DNA from: JBBSQE01 sp038258095
GTDB taxonomy: Bacteria; Actinomycetota; Thermoleophilia; Solirubrobacterales; 70-9
NCBI GenBank assembly: GCA_038258095.1
Contig: JBBSQE010000021.1
Location: 1 to 20,686 of the forward strand
Length of the DNA: 20,686 bases
Direction of reading: 5' to 3'
Shown here piece by piece: positions 6,226-13,075 of this stretch. The notes under the pieces were generated by a model. That model made no database searches and was not told the DNA's origin. It saw only the letters and a program-made list of their open reading frames with translations. The translations under genes and the position numbers were made by a program. Numbering within the stretch: the first letter of the stretch is position 1; each line of letters begins with the position of its first letter.

Positions 6226-7140
6226 TCAGCGTGCGCGGACGAACCGCTCCGACTCGGCCCTCAGAACCGCGAGCATCGCATTCGTCGCAGGCGCACGGGT
6301 CGCCTCCGGGCGGGTCATCGCCCAGACCCTCCGCACCGGCGCGTCGGGCACGATGTCGAGTGCGCGAAGGCCCGGGTTGCGGCCGGTGAGTAACAGCTCC
6401 GGCACCAGGCTCACGCCCATCCCGGCGGAGACCAGGGACTGGTGCACCTGGTAGTCGTCGGACTGAAAGCCGATGTTCGGCTCGAAGCCGGCGTTGCGGC
6501 AGGCGAGCAGGCAGTTGAAGCCGCAGCGGCCCTCATCGGTGCCGATCACCCAGGTCTCCTCGGAGAGATCGGCGAGGTTGACCTTCTCATCGCCGGCCAG
6601 AGGGTGGTCCTTGGGGAGCGCGAGCTGCATGTGCTCCTCGAGGAGGAGGTGAACCTCGAGATCTCGCTCGTCGGTCAACGGAACGTAGTCGTAGTCATAG
6701 ACGAGGGCGAGATCATGCTCGCCGGCCCGGAGCTGGGGGATCGACGTCTCGGGCTCGGCCTCGGTCAGCTGGATCCCCACGTCTGGGTACTTGTGCCGGA
6801 AGCTCGCCACGGCCTTGATCACGACCGTGGCGCCTGCCGTCGGGAAGCTCACCATCCGCACCCGCCCGCCGTGGAGTCCTTCGATCTCGTGAAGCTCACG
6901 CTCGGCCTCACCCAGTCTCGCGATGACCGCGTCGGCGTGGCCGACGAGAACGGCCCCGGGATCCGTGAGCCGCAGGTTCCCCCGATTGCGATCGACCAGG
7001 GTGGTTCCGGTCTCCCGCTCGAGAGTGGCGATCTGCTGCGAGACGGCGGACTGCGTGAGGTGGAGCGAGTCCGCGGCAGCCGAGAACGACCCCCTCTGGG
7101 CGACCTCACGCAGTATGCGCAGCCGTTTGACGTCAAGCAT
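6226..7140 (-). CDS. LysR-family transcriptional regulator
   Basis: A 304-aa LysR-type regulator of standard length. The winged HTH is at residues about 4-62, with the typical GSFSAAADSLHLTQSAVSQQ core, and the effector-binding domain is at about 92-295. Cys 206, 210 and 214 are spaced four apart on what would be one helix face, possibly relevant to ligand or redox sensing. The ATG at 7140 is preferred because the HTH begins within a few residues; no ribosome-binding site is obvious. It is divergent from the LivJ-type gene, the usual position for a LysR regulator acting on its neighbour, and a perfect 7-bp inverted repeat lies just upstream of its start. The effector is unknown. Confidence 0.93.
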   Translation of the reverse strand: MLDVKRLRILREVAQRGSFSAAADSLHLTQSAVSQQIATLERETGTTLVDRNRGNLRLTDPGAVLVGHADAVIARLGEAERELHEIEGLHGGRVRMVSFPTAGATVVIKAVASFRHKYPDVGIQLTEAEPETSIPQLRAGEHDLALVYDYDYVPLTDERDLEVHLLLEEHMQLALPKDHPLAGDEKVNLADLSEETWVIGTDEGRCGFNCLLACRNAGFEPNIGFQSDDYQVHQSLVSAGMGVSLVPELLLTGRNPGLRALDIVPDAPVRRVWAMTRPEATRAPATNAMLAVLRAESERFVRAR

Positions 7141-7141
7141 C

Positions 7142-7168
7142 AGCGAGTCTGATGGTAAACCACTCGCT
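7142..7168. promoter_or_regulatory. Inverted repeat next to the lysR start, candidate operator
   Basis: AGCGAGT (7142-7148) and ACTCGCT (7162-7168) form a perfect 7-bp inverted repeat separated by 13 bp. It begins one base upstream of the LysR start codon, in the divergent intergenic region. LysR regulators often autoregulate from such sites, but it might equally be a hairpin in the mRNA leader. Confidence 0.35.
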
Positions 7169-7223
7169 CAGTAGCTGGACTGTGTGAGCGAAGGACTTGC
7201 AGACGATGTGCCGGACACCCGGG

Positions 7224-7251
7224 TTGCACGAAAGTCCCAAAGAGGTAAGGC
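7224..7251 (+). promoter_or_regulatory. Candidate promoter for the LivJ-type gene
   Basis: TTGCAC (7224-7229) and TAAGGC (7246-7251) are separated by 16 bp, a reasonable housekeeping -35/-10 pair. Transcription would start near 7258, giving an untranslated leader of about 80 nt that contains two perfect hairpins. Confidence 0.4.
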
Positions 7252-7266
7252 TAGGGGGTGAGAGAG

Positions 7267-7317
7267 GGCGTCCGGCAGCCATGTCGGACGCCGCCCAATG
7301 GGGCCCGGGGAGGGCCC
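7267..7317 (+). promoter_or_regulatory. Two hairpins in the leader of the LivJ-type gene
   Basis: The first hairpin is GGCGTCCG (7267-7274) with CGGACGCC (7285-7292), a perfect 8-bp stem with a 10-nt loop. The second is GGGCCC (7301-7306) with GGGCCC (7312-7317) and a GGGGA loop, 6 nt before the AAGGAGG ribosome-binding site. This position suits control of translation or RNA stability. No T-tract follows either stem, and no leader peptide or known riboswitch is recognised. Confidence 0.45.
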
Positions 7318-7340
7318 GTTAACAAGGAGGAATCCACTCG

Positions 7341-8642
7341 ATGAAGCGACCAAGCCTGGCAGTCGCCGTGGCAGTCGCGGGTCTCGCCCTCGGAGGAGGG
7401 CTCGCGGCCTGCGGCTCGAGCGACAACAGCACTACCGGCGGAGGCGGCGGAGGCGGCAACGCCTCGTTCGACCTCGTGATCGGCGATTCGGTCCCACTCA
7501 CCGGCGACCTTGCGGACTTCGGCCCACCCGGCCAGAAGGCAGCCGCGCTGGCTGTCTCGGAGATCAATAAGGCGATCAAGGAAACCGGCGTCGACGAGAC
7601 CGTCACGCTCAAGAACGCCGACAACGAGACGAACCCGCAGGGAGCCGTGAACGCGGCACGCACTCTGGCATCTTCAGGTGCCAACTGCATCCTCGGAGCA
7701 TGGGCTTCCTCGGACACGATCCCGACGTTCCGGTCGGTATCCAGCCGCGAGGGAATCCTGCAGATCTCGCCGGCGTCCACGTCGGATGAGATATCGGGCC
7801 TCAAGGACCCCGACCACCTGCTGAACCGCACGGCGCCGCCGGACCGCTTCCAGGGCCCGACGCTCGCCGACGCGATCGCTGAGGACCTCGGCGGCGCGGA
7901 GGGCAAGACGGTCAACATCGGTGCTCGCAACGACTCCTACGGGAACGGGCTTGCCAAGACGTTCAGCGATGCGTGGGAGAAGGCGGGCGGAAAGATCGGC
8001 CAGACGGTCATTTATGACCCGGCACAGCCGTCCTACAACTCAGAGGCCGACAAGATCACGTCCGGCAAGCCGGATGCATTCGTGATCATCGACTTCCCGG
8101 AGACCTTCGTGAAGGTCGGCCCCGCGCTCGAGCGCACGGGCAACTGGGATCCGACGATCGCCTGGGGGACCGACGGGCTCGCCGCGTCAGACCTCCCGAA
8201 GCAGGTCGGCAAGCAGGTCGTCGAGGGAATGCGCGGCACGGCGCCGGGCGTCCCCGATGCCAACCCCGCCTCACAGGCGTTCAAGTCCGCATACAAGGCG
8301 TTCGCTCCGAAGAACGTGGGCCGTCAGACGTTTGACGCCCAGAACTTCGATGCGGCGGTGCTGTGCTACCTCTCCGCGGTGGCGGCTGGGTCGTCCGACG
8401 GCAAGGCCATGGCGGCCGAGCTCGAGGGCATCAGCGGCCCCGGTGGTCAGCAGTACACCTGGCAGCAGCTCCCGGAGGCCATCAAGGCCCTCGAGAACGG
8501 CGACGACATCGACTACGAGGGTGCCTCGGGTCCGGTGGACCTCAACGAGGACGGAGATGCCACGGCAGGCGTCTACGACGTGTACCAGTACAAGAACGGC
8601 GCCATCGAGACGGTCTCGGAGGTTCCGGTCGACCAGGGCTAG
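7341..8642 (+). CDS. LivJ-type ABC transporter substrate-binding lipoprotein
   Basis: A 433-aa type I periplasmic binding protein (Peripla_BP_6 family) that captures a solute outside the membrane for the livHMGF-encoded transporter. Residues 1-23 form a lipoprotein signal with lipobox LAAC, so Cys 24 would be lipidated and anchor the protein. A Gly-rich linker (34-41) leads to the first strand, which has the family pattern IGDSVPLTGDLADFGPPGQ. The long length fits the family. The ATG has a strong AAGGAGG site 10 nt upstream. Related proteins bind branched-chain amino acids, amides, urea or aromatic acids, so the ligand is open. The gene converges on livF rather than leading the permease operon, so the binding protein can be expressed separately and in excess. 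Confidence 0.93.
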   Translation: MKRPSLAVAVAVAGLALGGGLAACGSSDNSTTGGGGGGGNASFDLVIGDSVPLTGDLADFGPPGQKAAALAVSEINKAIKETGVDETVTLKNADNETNPQGAVNAARTLASSGANCILGAWASSDTIPTFRSVSSREGILQISPASTSDEISGLKDPDHLLNRTAPPDRFQGPTLADAIAEDLGGAEGKTVNIGARNDSYGNGLAKTFSDAWEKAGGKIGQTVIYDPAQPSYNSEADKITSGKPDAFVIIDFPETFVKVGPALERTGNWDPTIAWGTDGLAASDLPKQVGKQVVEGMRGTAPGVPDANPASQAFKSAYKAFAPKNVGRQTFDAQNFDAAVLCYLSAVAAGSSDGKAMAAELEGISGPGGQQYTWQQLPEAIKALENGDDIDYEGASGPVDLNEDGDATAGVYDVYQYKNGAIETVSEVPVDQG

Positions 8643-8682
8643 CGACCCTTCGGCGTGAAGCCGGAAACCGCGATTCGGCGAG

Positions 8683-8716
8683 CGGCCGGGGCGAGAGCCC
8701 CGGCCGTTTCGCTTTC
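8683..8716. terminator. Strong intrinsic terminator between livJ-type gene and livF
   Basis: CGGCCGGGGC (8683-8692) and GCCCCGGCCG (8697-8706) form a perfect 10-bp stem closed by a GAGA tetraloop, followed by TTTCGCTTTCT on the plus strand. This is the best intrinsic terminator in the window for the plus-strand gene. Being symmetric, it may also stop livHMGF transcripts arriving from the other side. Confidence 0.85.
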
Positions 8717-9528
8717 TAGGTCTTGTCGGAGGAGGTGGGGCCGGCCGCGGACTCCGAAGGTGCCTTGACCAGCCCGGCGTCCTCGTCGGCCTGCTCGGAA
8801 TCCATGCGCGCGGTGCCGCCGAGGTAGAGCTCGGCGACCTTCGGATCGTCGAGCAGGTCCTGGCCGGGGCCCTCGAAGCGGTCGCGGCCGAGATCGAGCA
8901 CGTATCCGCGATTCGACATCGTCAGGGCGCGGCGGGCATTCTGCTCGACCATCACGATCGTCACGCCCTCGCGGTTGATCTGCTCGATCTTCTCGAAGAT
9001 GGCGTCGACGAAAGCCGGCGCGAGGCCGGCCGACGGCTCATCGAGGAGCAGGACCTGGGGCTCGGGCATCAGGGCCCTCGCCATTGCGACCATCTGGCGC
9101 TCGCCACCGCTCATCGTGCCCGCGGCCTGACCGCTGCGCTCGCCGAGCCTCGGGAAGAGCTCGTACATCTTCTCGATCCGCGCTTTCTCCTCCGAGCGCC
9201 CGAGCGAGCCCATCTGCAGGTTCTCCTCGACCGTGAGGCTCGCGAAGACGTTGTCGAGCTGCGGCACGTAGCTCATGCCCTGGCGCGCGATCAGATGGGG
9301 CCGCTTGCCGGCGATGTCCTCCCCGCGGAGGGTGATCGTCCCGCCGCGAGGCCGGAGCAGGCCGAAGATCGTCTTGATCAGCGTCGACTTCCCGGCGCCG
9401 TTGGGGCCAACGATGGTGACGACCTCCCCTTCGCTCACCTTGATCGAGACGCCGTTCAGGATGTCGACCTCCGGCAGATAACCGGCGACCAACCCATCGG
9501 TCTGAAGCAGTGGCGCGGAGTCAGGCAT
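8716..9528 (-). CDS. livF: Branched-chain amino acid-type ABC transporter ATP-binding protein LivF
   Basis: A 270-aa ABC ATPase of the LivF type. Walker A is GPNGAGKST (41-49), the signature is MSGGERQ (139-145), and Walker B is VLLLDEP (159-165). The H-loop position reads MVEQN (193-197), the Gln form typical of LivF. Together with LivG it powers the LivHM channel. The protein is about 30 residues longer than most LivF proteins because of an acidic, Ser-rich tail after YLGG (236-238). The ATG at 9528 overlaps the livG stop by 8 nt; longer reading frames into livG are ignored because the family N-terminus begins here. It is the last gene of the operon and converges on the LivJ-type gene. Confidence 0.93.
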   Translation of the reverse strand: MPDSAPLLQTDGLVAGYLPEVDILNGVSIKVSEGEVVTIVGPNGAGKSTLIKTIFGLLRPRGGTITLRGEDIAGKRPHLIARQGMSYVPQLDNVFASLTVEENLQMGSLGRSEEKARIEKMYELFPRLGERSGQAAGTMSGGERQMVAMARALMPEPQVLLLDEPSAGLAPAFVDAIFEKIEQINREGVTIVMVEQNARRALTMSNRGYVLDLGRDRFEGPGQDLLDDPKVAELYLGGTARMDSEQADEDAGLVKAPSESAAGPTSSDKT

Positions 9529-10321
9529 CCCCGGCGTCCTTCGAATCAGAGCCGCCGCCCAGGTAGGCGTCGATAACCTCGGGATCCGAACGGACCTCGT
9601 CGGGCTCACCCTCGGCGATGACCCGGCCGCTCGCCATCACGATGACGCGGTCCGAGTGGTTCATCACCACATCCATGTCGTGCTCGATGAAGAGGAAGGT
9701 CACGCCTTCCTCGGCCCGCAGCCGCTGCATGTGGTCGAGGAGACGGCGCCCGAGGGTCGGGTTGATGCCCGCCATCGGCTCGTCGAGCATCAGCAGGCGC
9801 GGGCCAGCCATCAGCGACCGGGCCAGCTCGAGCAGCTTCCTCTGCCCGCCGGAGAGCGTGCCGGCGTAGTCGTCGGCCTTCTCACGGAGGTTGAAGACGT
9901 CCAGCAGCTCGAGCGCCTGCTCGTGGACCTCCTTCTCACGGCGCCGCACCGCGACCGGGCGAAAGAACACGTTGCGGAGCTTCTCCCCGGGCTGGTCGGG
10001 CGCGGCGAGCATCATGTTGTCGATCACCGGCATCGCCGCGAGCGCCTTGGTGATCTGGAAGGTGCGAACCATGCCGCGGCGGGCGATCGCGTAGGGCGGC
10101 CGGCCGCGAATCGATGAGCCGTCGAAGGTGATCGCCCCGCGGTCGGCCTTGTAGAAGCCGGTGAGAACGTTGAAGAGGGTCGTCTTGCCGGCCCCGTTGG
10201 GGCCGATCAGGGCCGTGATCGAGCCCTGCTTGACATCGAGCGTCGCGCCCGTGACGGCGTGGATCCCTCCGAAGCTCTTGACGACGCCCTCGGCCTCGAG
10301 AATCGGTGCCGAGTCATTCAC
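9521..10321 (-). CDS. livG: Branched-chain amino acid-type ABC transporter ATP-binding protein LivG
   Basis: A 266-aa ABC ATPase of the LivG type. Walker A is GPNGAGKTT (40-48), the signature LSGGQ is at 156-160, Walker B LLMLDEP at 176-182, and the H-loop FIEHD contains His 214. The FFRP/RRREKE stretch between the Q-loop and the signature, and the final IDAYLGG, are normal for LivG. The GTG start overlaps the livM stop by 8 nt, and the livG stop overlaps the livF start by 8 nt, so the three genes are translationally coupled. Substrate range is set by the permeases and binding protein and cannot be read here. Confidence 0.94.
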   Translation of the reverse strand: MNDSAPILEAEGVVKSFGGIHAVTGATLDVKQGSITALIGPNGAGKTTLFNVLTGFYKADRGAITFDGSSIRGRPPYAIARRGMVRTFQITKALAAMPVIDNMMLAAPDQPGEKLRNVFFRPVAVRRREKEVHEQALELLDVFNLREKADDYAGTLSGGQRKLLELARSLMAGPRLLMLDEPMAGINPTLGRRLLDHMQRLRAEEGVTFLFIEHDMDVVMNHSDRVIVMASGRVIAEGEPDEVRSDPEVIDAYLGGGSDSKDAGDA

Positions 10322-11306
10322 CGAGGACCATCTCCTCCTTCTTGCCGAACGTGCCCTGCGGGCGGAACGCCATCAGCAGGATCAGTACGAGTCCGACGAT
10401 CATGAATCGCAGGGCTCCCTGCTGGTCGGCATTGAGGGGCAGGTCGATGGTCCGCGTCATCTCCAGGACGGTCCAGAGGATCACCGAGCCGAAGATCAGG
10501 CCCCAGTAGCTGGCGAGCCCGCCGAGCACCAGCACGGCGTAGGCGAAGAAGGTGACCGCGGGCTCGAACTCGGTCGGCGAGATCGACGCGATGTTGAAGG
10601 CGAAGAACCAGCCGGCGATCGCGGCGATCGCGGCCGAGATGGCGAGCGACTGGAGCTTGAAGGAGAAGGCGTTCTTGCCGAGTGCCCGCGCCGCGTCCTC
10701 GTCCTCGCGTATCGCTCGCAGGACCCGCCCCCAGGGGCTCTTGGTGATGAAGATGAGGAAGACGGTCGCCAGGAGTGCCGCGACGATGACCACGAGCATC
10801 AATGGCACGAGCGCGTCGGGGTCAGACCAGCCGAGGTCCTGCAACCACCCGTTGATGGTGTCGGAGATGGAGAGCCAGGTGTCGTCGAAGCACTTGCTCC
10901 CGTCGGTGGTGCAGAACAGGCCGAGGTTCCCGCCCGTCAGGTCGCGCGCGTTGAGAGCCACGAGGCGCACCACCTCCGCCGATGCCAGCGTCGCGATGGC
11001 CAGGTAGTCGGCCCTCAACCGGAGCGAGGGCAGGCCCACGAGGCACCCGAACGCCATCGCGGCGAGCATCGAGATCGGCAGCGAGAGCCAGAACGAGAGC
11101 CCTGTCTTCAGGGTGACGATCCCCATCGTGTAGGCGCCGATCGCCATGAAGCCCGCCTGGCCGAAGTTGCTGATTCCCGTGTAGCCGACATTGAGCTGGA
11201 GTCCGAGAGCGAGCAGCATGAACACGCCCGCGCTGATCACCACCCCCGCCCAGAAGCCAAAATCAGAGAGCGCGGTGAAGTTGATCGCGAAGGGCAGGAC
11301 GTGCAC
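10314..11306 (-). CDS. livM: Branched-chain amino acid-type ABC transporter permease LivM
   Basis: A 330-aa permease with about eight to ten hydrophobic spans. The cytoplasmic coupling loop SPWGRVLRAIREDE (190-203) is the family's contact with the ATPases. Between two spans, residues about 122-165 form a longer hydrophilic loop containing Cys 132 and Cys 139, which would lie outside the membrane and could form a disulfide; this is inference. The start is GTG at 11306, 6 nt after the livH stop. It pairs with LivH to form the translocation channel. Confidence 0.94.
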   Translation of the reverse strand: MHVLPFAINFTALSDFGFWAGVVISAGVFMLLALGLQLNVGYTGISNFGQAGFMAIGAYTMGIVTLKTGLSFWLSLPISMLAAMAFGCLVGLPSLRLRADYLAIATLASAEVVRLVALNARDLTGGNLGLFCTTDGSKCFDDTWLSISDTINGWLQDLGWSDPDALVPLMLVVIVAALLATVFLIFITKSPWGRVLRAIREDEDAARALGKNAFSFKLQSLAISAAIAAIAGWFFAFNIASISPTEFEPAVTFFAYAVLVLGGLASYWGLIFGSVILWTVLEMTRTIDLPLNADQQGALRFMIVGLVLILLMAFRPQGTFGKKEEMVLGE

Positions 11307-11312
11307 GAGCGC

Positions 11313-12326
11313 TCAGACCGCCTTTGCCTTGCCGAAGATCCCCGAGGGACGGACCACGAGGGCGAGGATCAGAAACAGGAAGCCGATAGTCGTCTTCCAC
11401 TCGTCGGGGAGGAAGAGGGTCGACGACTGGATGACGATGCCGAGGAAGAGACCTGCGATCAGAGCGCCGAATGCATCGCCGATTCCGCCGAGCACGACCG
11501 CCGCGAAGAGCGGCAGGAGCACCTCGAAGCCGAGCTCGGGCTTGACGTTCGTCGTCGCGCCGTAGAGGACTCCAGCCAGGCCGGCGAGGGCGCCGGCGAA
11601 GATCCAGGTCAGGTAGATGACCCGCTGGGTGTCGATCCCCGCGGTCTCCGCGAGATCGATGTCGTCAGAGATTGCGCGCATTCGCTTTCCGAGGAGCGAG
11701 TAACGGAGACCCAGGCCGACCGCCGACAGGACCACGACGCCGATGATGATGATGATCAGCTCCGTCTGGCCGACCCGGAGGCCGAGGAAGGTGACCGAGC
11801 TGAGGTTGTCGACGTCGAGCTTGCGGATCTGCGTTCCCCAGAAGAACTGGATCACCGAGCGGATGAAGAACGCGAGGCCGATCGACATCAGCAGGAGCTG
11901 CAGTAGTCCCGCGCCTCTCCTGCGCATCGGCCGCCACATGATCACCTCGAAGAAGAGCGCGAGGAGCGCCGTCATGAACATCGCGAACGGGATCCCGATC
12001 ACGAGGGGAAGGTTCCAGGTGACGTTCACGAGGAAGGCCATGTACGCGCCGAATGTGAGGAAGTCGCCCTGAGCGAAGTTGACGAGCTTGAGGATCCCGT
12101 AGACGAGGGTCAGGCCGACCGCGCCGAGCGCGTAGATCGAACCGAGCGAGAGGCCGTCGACGACCGACTGTGCGACGTCATGCGTGCCCTTGAGGAGAAC
12201 GATCGCGATCGTGACGAGCAGCAGGGCGCCGAGGCTCAGGCTCCTGGCGTGCGCCCGGGCGAACTCGTTTATCCGCTCGCCGGTTGACGGGCGGCTCAGT
12301 CCGGCGGCGGCTTCGGACCCCTCCAC
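11313..12326 (-). CDS. livH: Branched-chain amino acid-type ABC transporter permease LivH
   Basis: A 337-aa permease and first gene of the minus-strand operon. The LivH opening GLSLGSIYALGAVGLTLVYG starts at 58, followed by NFAQGDFLTFGAYM (83-96). The coupling loop GKRMRAISDDIDLAETAGI (213-231) is typical. Residues 1-45, with an extra hydrophobic segment at about 31-45, precede the usual family start and make the protein longer than most LivH proteins. The GTG start at 12326 is uncertain: a GGGAGGTG sequence lies too far upstream (about 16 nt) to act as a ribosome-binding site, while AATAGT 7 nt upstream may be a -10 element for a leaderless start. Confidence 0.92.
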   Translation of the reverse strand: MEGSEAAAGLSRPSTGERINEFARAHARSLSLGALLLVTIAIVLLKGTHDVAQSVVDGLSLGSIYALGAVGLTLVYGILKLVNFAQGDFLTFGAYMAFLVNVTWNLPLVIGIPFAMFMTALLALFFEVIMWRPMRRRGAGLLQLLLMSIGLAFFIRSVIQFFWGTQIRKLDVDNLSSVTFLGLRVGQTELIIIIIGVVVLSAVGLGLRYSLLGKRMRAISDDIDLAETAGIDTQRVIYLTWIFAGALAGLAGVLYGATTNVKPELGFEVLLPLFAAVVLGGIGDAFGALIAGLFLGIVIQSSTLFLPDEWKTTIGFLFLILALVVRPSGIFGKAKAV

Positions 12327-12388
12327 GCGGCTGACTATTTCACACCTCCCGGTGAGACCACGCGGGTTGACCGTTCCCCCGGCGCGCA

Positions 12389-12421
12389 GGAGGGTGAGAA
12401 TCCTCCATTAGTTTCCCTAAT
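12389..12421. promoter_or_regulatory. Paired inverted repeats upstream of livH, candidate operator region
   Basis: Two adjacent inverted repeats lie in the 184-bp divergent spacer between livH and the small gene at 12511. GGAGG (12389-12393) pairs with CCTCC (12402-12406), and directly after it ATTAG-TTTCC-CTAAT (12407-12421) is a perfect 5-bp repeat with a 5-bp centre. The AT-rich second repeat stands out in this GC-rich DNA and is a plausible regulator site. No -35/-10 pair could be set with confidence. Confidence 0.3.
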
Positions 12422-12510
12422 CGTTGGGAGCAGACATCCGAATTGCGCTAATCCAGTCCGCCTGAGATGCTGGACACCAGTTCCAAACACCCGAACATTC
12501 GAGGCACCAG

Positions 12511-12975
12511 ATGAACCCAGAAATGACTTCAATCAACGCCCAGGCACACCGTCGCGAGCTTCACCGACGGGCGAGTTCGTTCAAGATCCCTCACGCCGCC
12601 GCAGCGGTCGGCACCGGGGCGGACCCCCAGATCGTCGTCCGCCTCGCGACACCCGAGGACTCGGACGGCCTGCTCCGGCTGACCGAGTTGGAGGGCCTCC
12701 CCCTTCCGGCCGGAGATCTCCTCGTTGCGATCAACGGGGGCGAGATCCGTGCGGCGCTTCCGCTCGGGGACGGCCCCGCGCTGGCTGACCCGTTCCGCCC
12801 GACGGCCGTCATAGTGGCTCAGCTCCGCGAGGCGCGTGCTCATCTGCGCGGCGACGGTCGCCCCAGCCGCGGTCGCCGTATCGGAGCCGCGGTCGGCAAG
12901 GTGTTCAGCCCCGCACCCAGCACCAACGCGCGCGGCCCAGCCACTCCCGGTGGTGAAGGGCGACTGATCCGCTGA
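12511..12975 (+). CDS. Conserved-looking small protein of unknown function
   Basis: A 154-aa protein. Residues 1-30 are basic, with several Arg and His. Residues 41-110 form the ordered core: a VVRLATPEDSDGLLRLTELE strand-helix opening like the start of GNAT acetyltransferases, then LLVAINGGEIRAALPL and a ADPFRPTAVIVAQLR segment. The acetyl-CoA-binding part of a GNAT fold is missing, so an acetyltransferase call is not justified. Residues 113-154 are rich in Arg, Gly and Pro and likely disordered. From memory, similar short proteins with the DPFRPT motif are frequent in Solirubrobacterales, which I could not check. No signal peptide or membrane span is seen. The ATG has only a weak ribosome-binding site. 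Confidence 0.72.
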   Translation: MNPEMTSINAQAHRRELHRRASSFKIPHAAAAVGTGADPQIVVRLATPEDSDGLLRLTELEGLPLPAGDLLVAINGGEIRAALPLGDGPALADPFRPTAVIVAQLREARAHLRGDGRPSRGRRIGAAVGKVFSPAPSTNARGPATPGGEGRLIR

Positions 12976-12990
12976 CGCGCCACGGCCCCG

Positions 12991-13035
12991 CCCGGCCCCG
13001 CTCCCGGGGGCCGGGAGGCGCTGCCTCGGAGCGCC
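12991..13035 (+). terminator. GC-rich hairpins after the small gene
   Basis: CCCGGCCCC (12991-12999) pairs with GGGGCCGGG (13007-13015), a perfect 9-bp stem with a 7-nt loop. GGCGCT (13017-13022) then pairs with AGCGCC (13030-13035). The pair begins 15 nt after the stop codon of the preceding gene. There is no T-tract, so termination is probable by position rather than by full signal. Confidence 0.4.
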
Positions 13036-13060
13036 CCATGAGCACGGCGACGCCGGCCGT

Positions 13061-13066
13061 TAGCCT
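13061..13066 (+). promoter_or_regulatory. -10-like hexamer before the photolyase gene
   Basis: TAGCCT ends 9 nt before the GTG at 13076. This is slightly longer than the other leaderless-type spacings here but still compatible with a leaderless or near-leaderless transcript. No ribosome-binding site is seen before the GTG. Confidence 0.35.
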
Positions 13067-13075
13067 GCGTCGACG

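Noticed and set aside
10161..11906. A 581-codon open frame on the plus strand opposite livG, livM and livH
   Set aside because: It is antisense to clear transporter genes, has a charged low-complexity composition rich in Glu, Asp, Arg and Gln, and is the usual high-GC shadow frame.
12370..12382. ACCGTTCCCCCGG, similar to a single right arm of the repeat family
   Set aside because: No facing arm at the right distance and only partial identity; in GC-rich DNA this could be chance.
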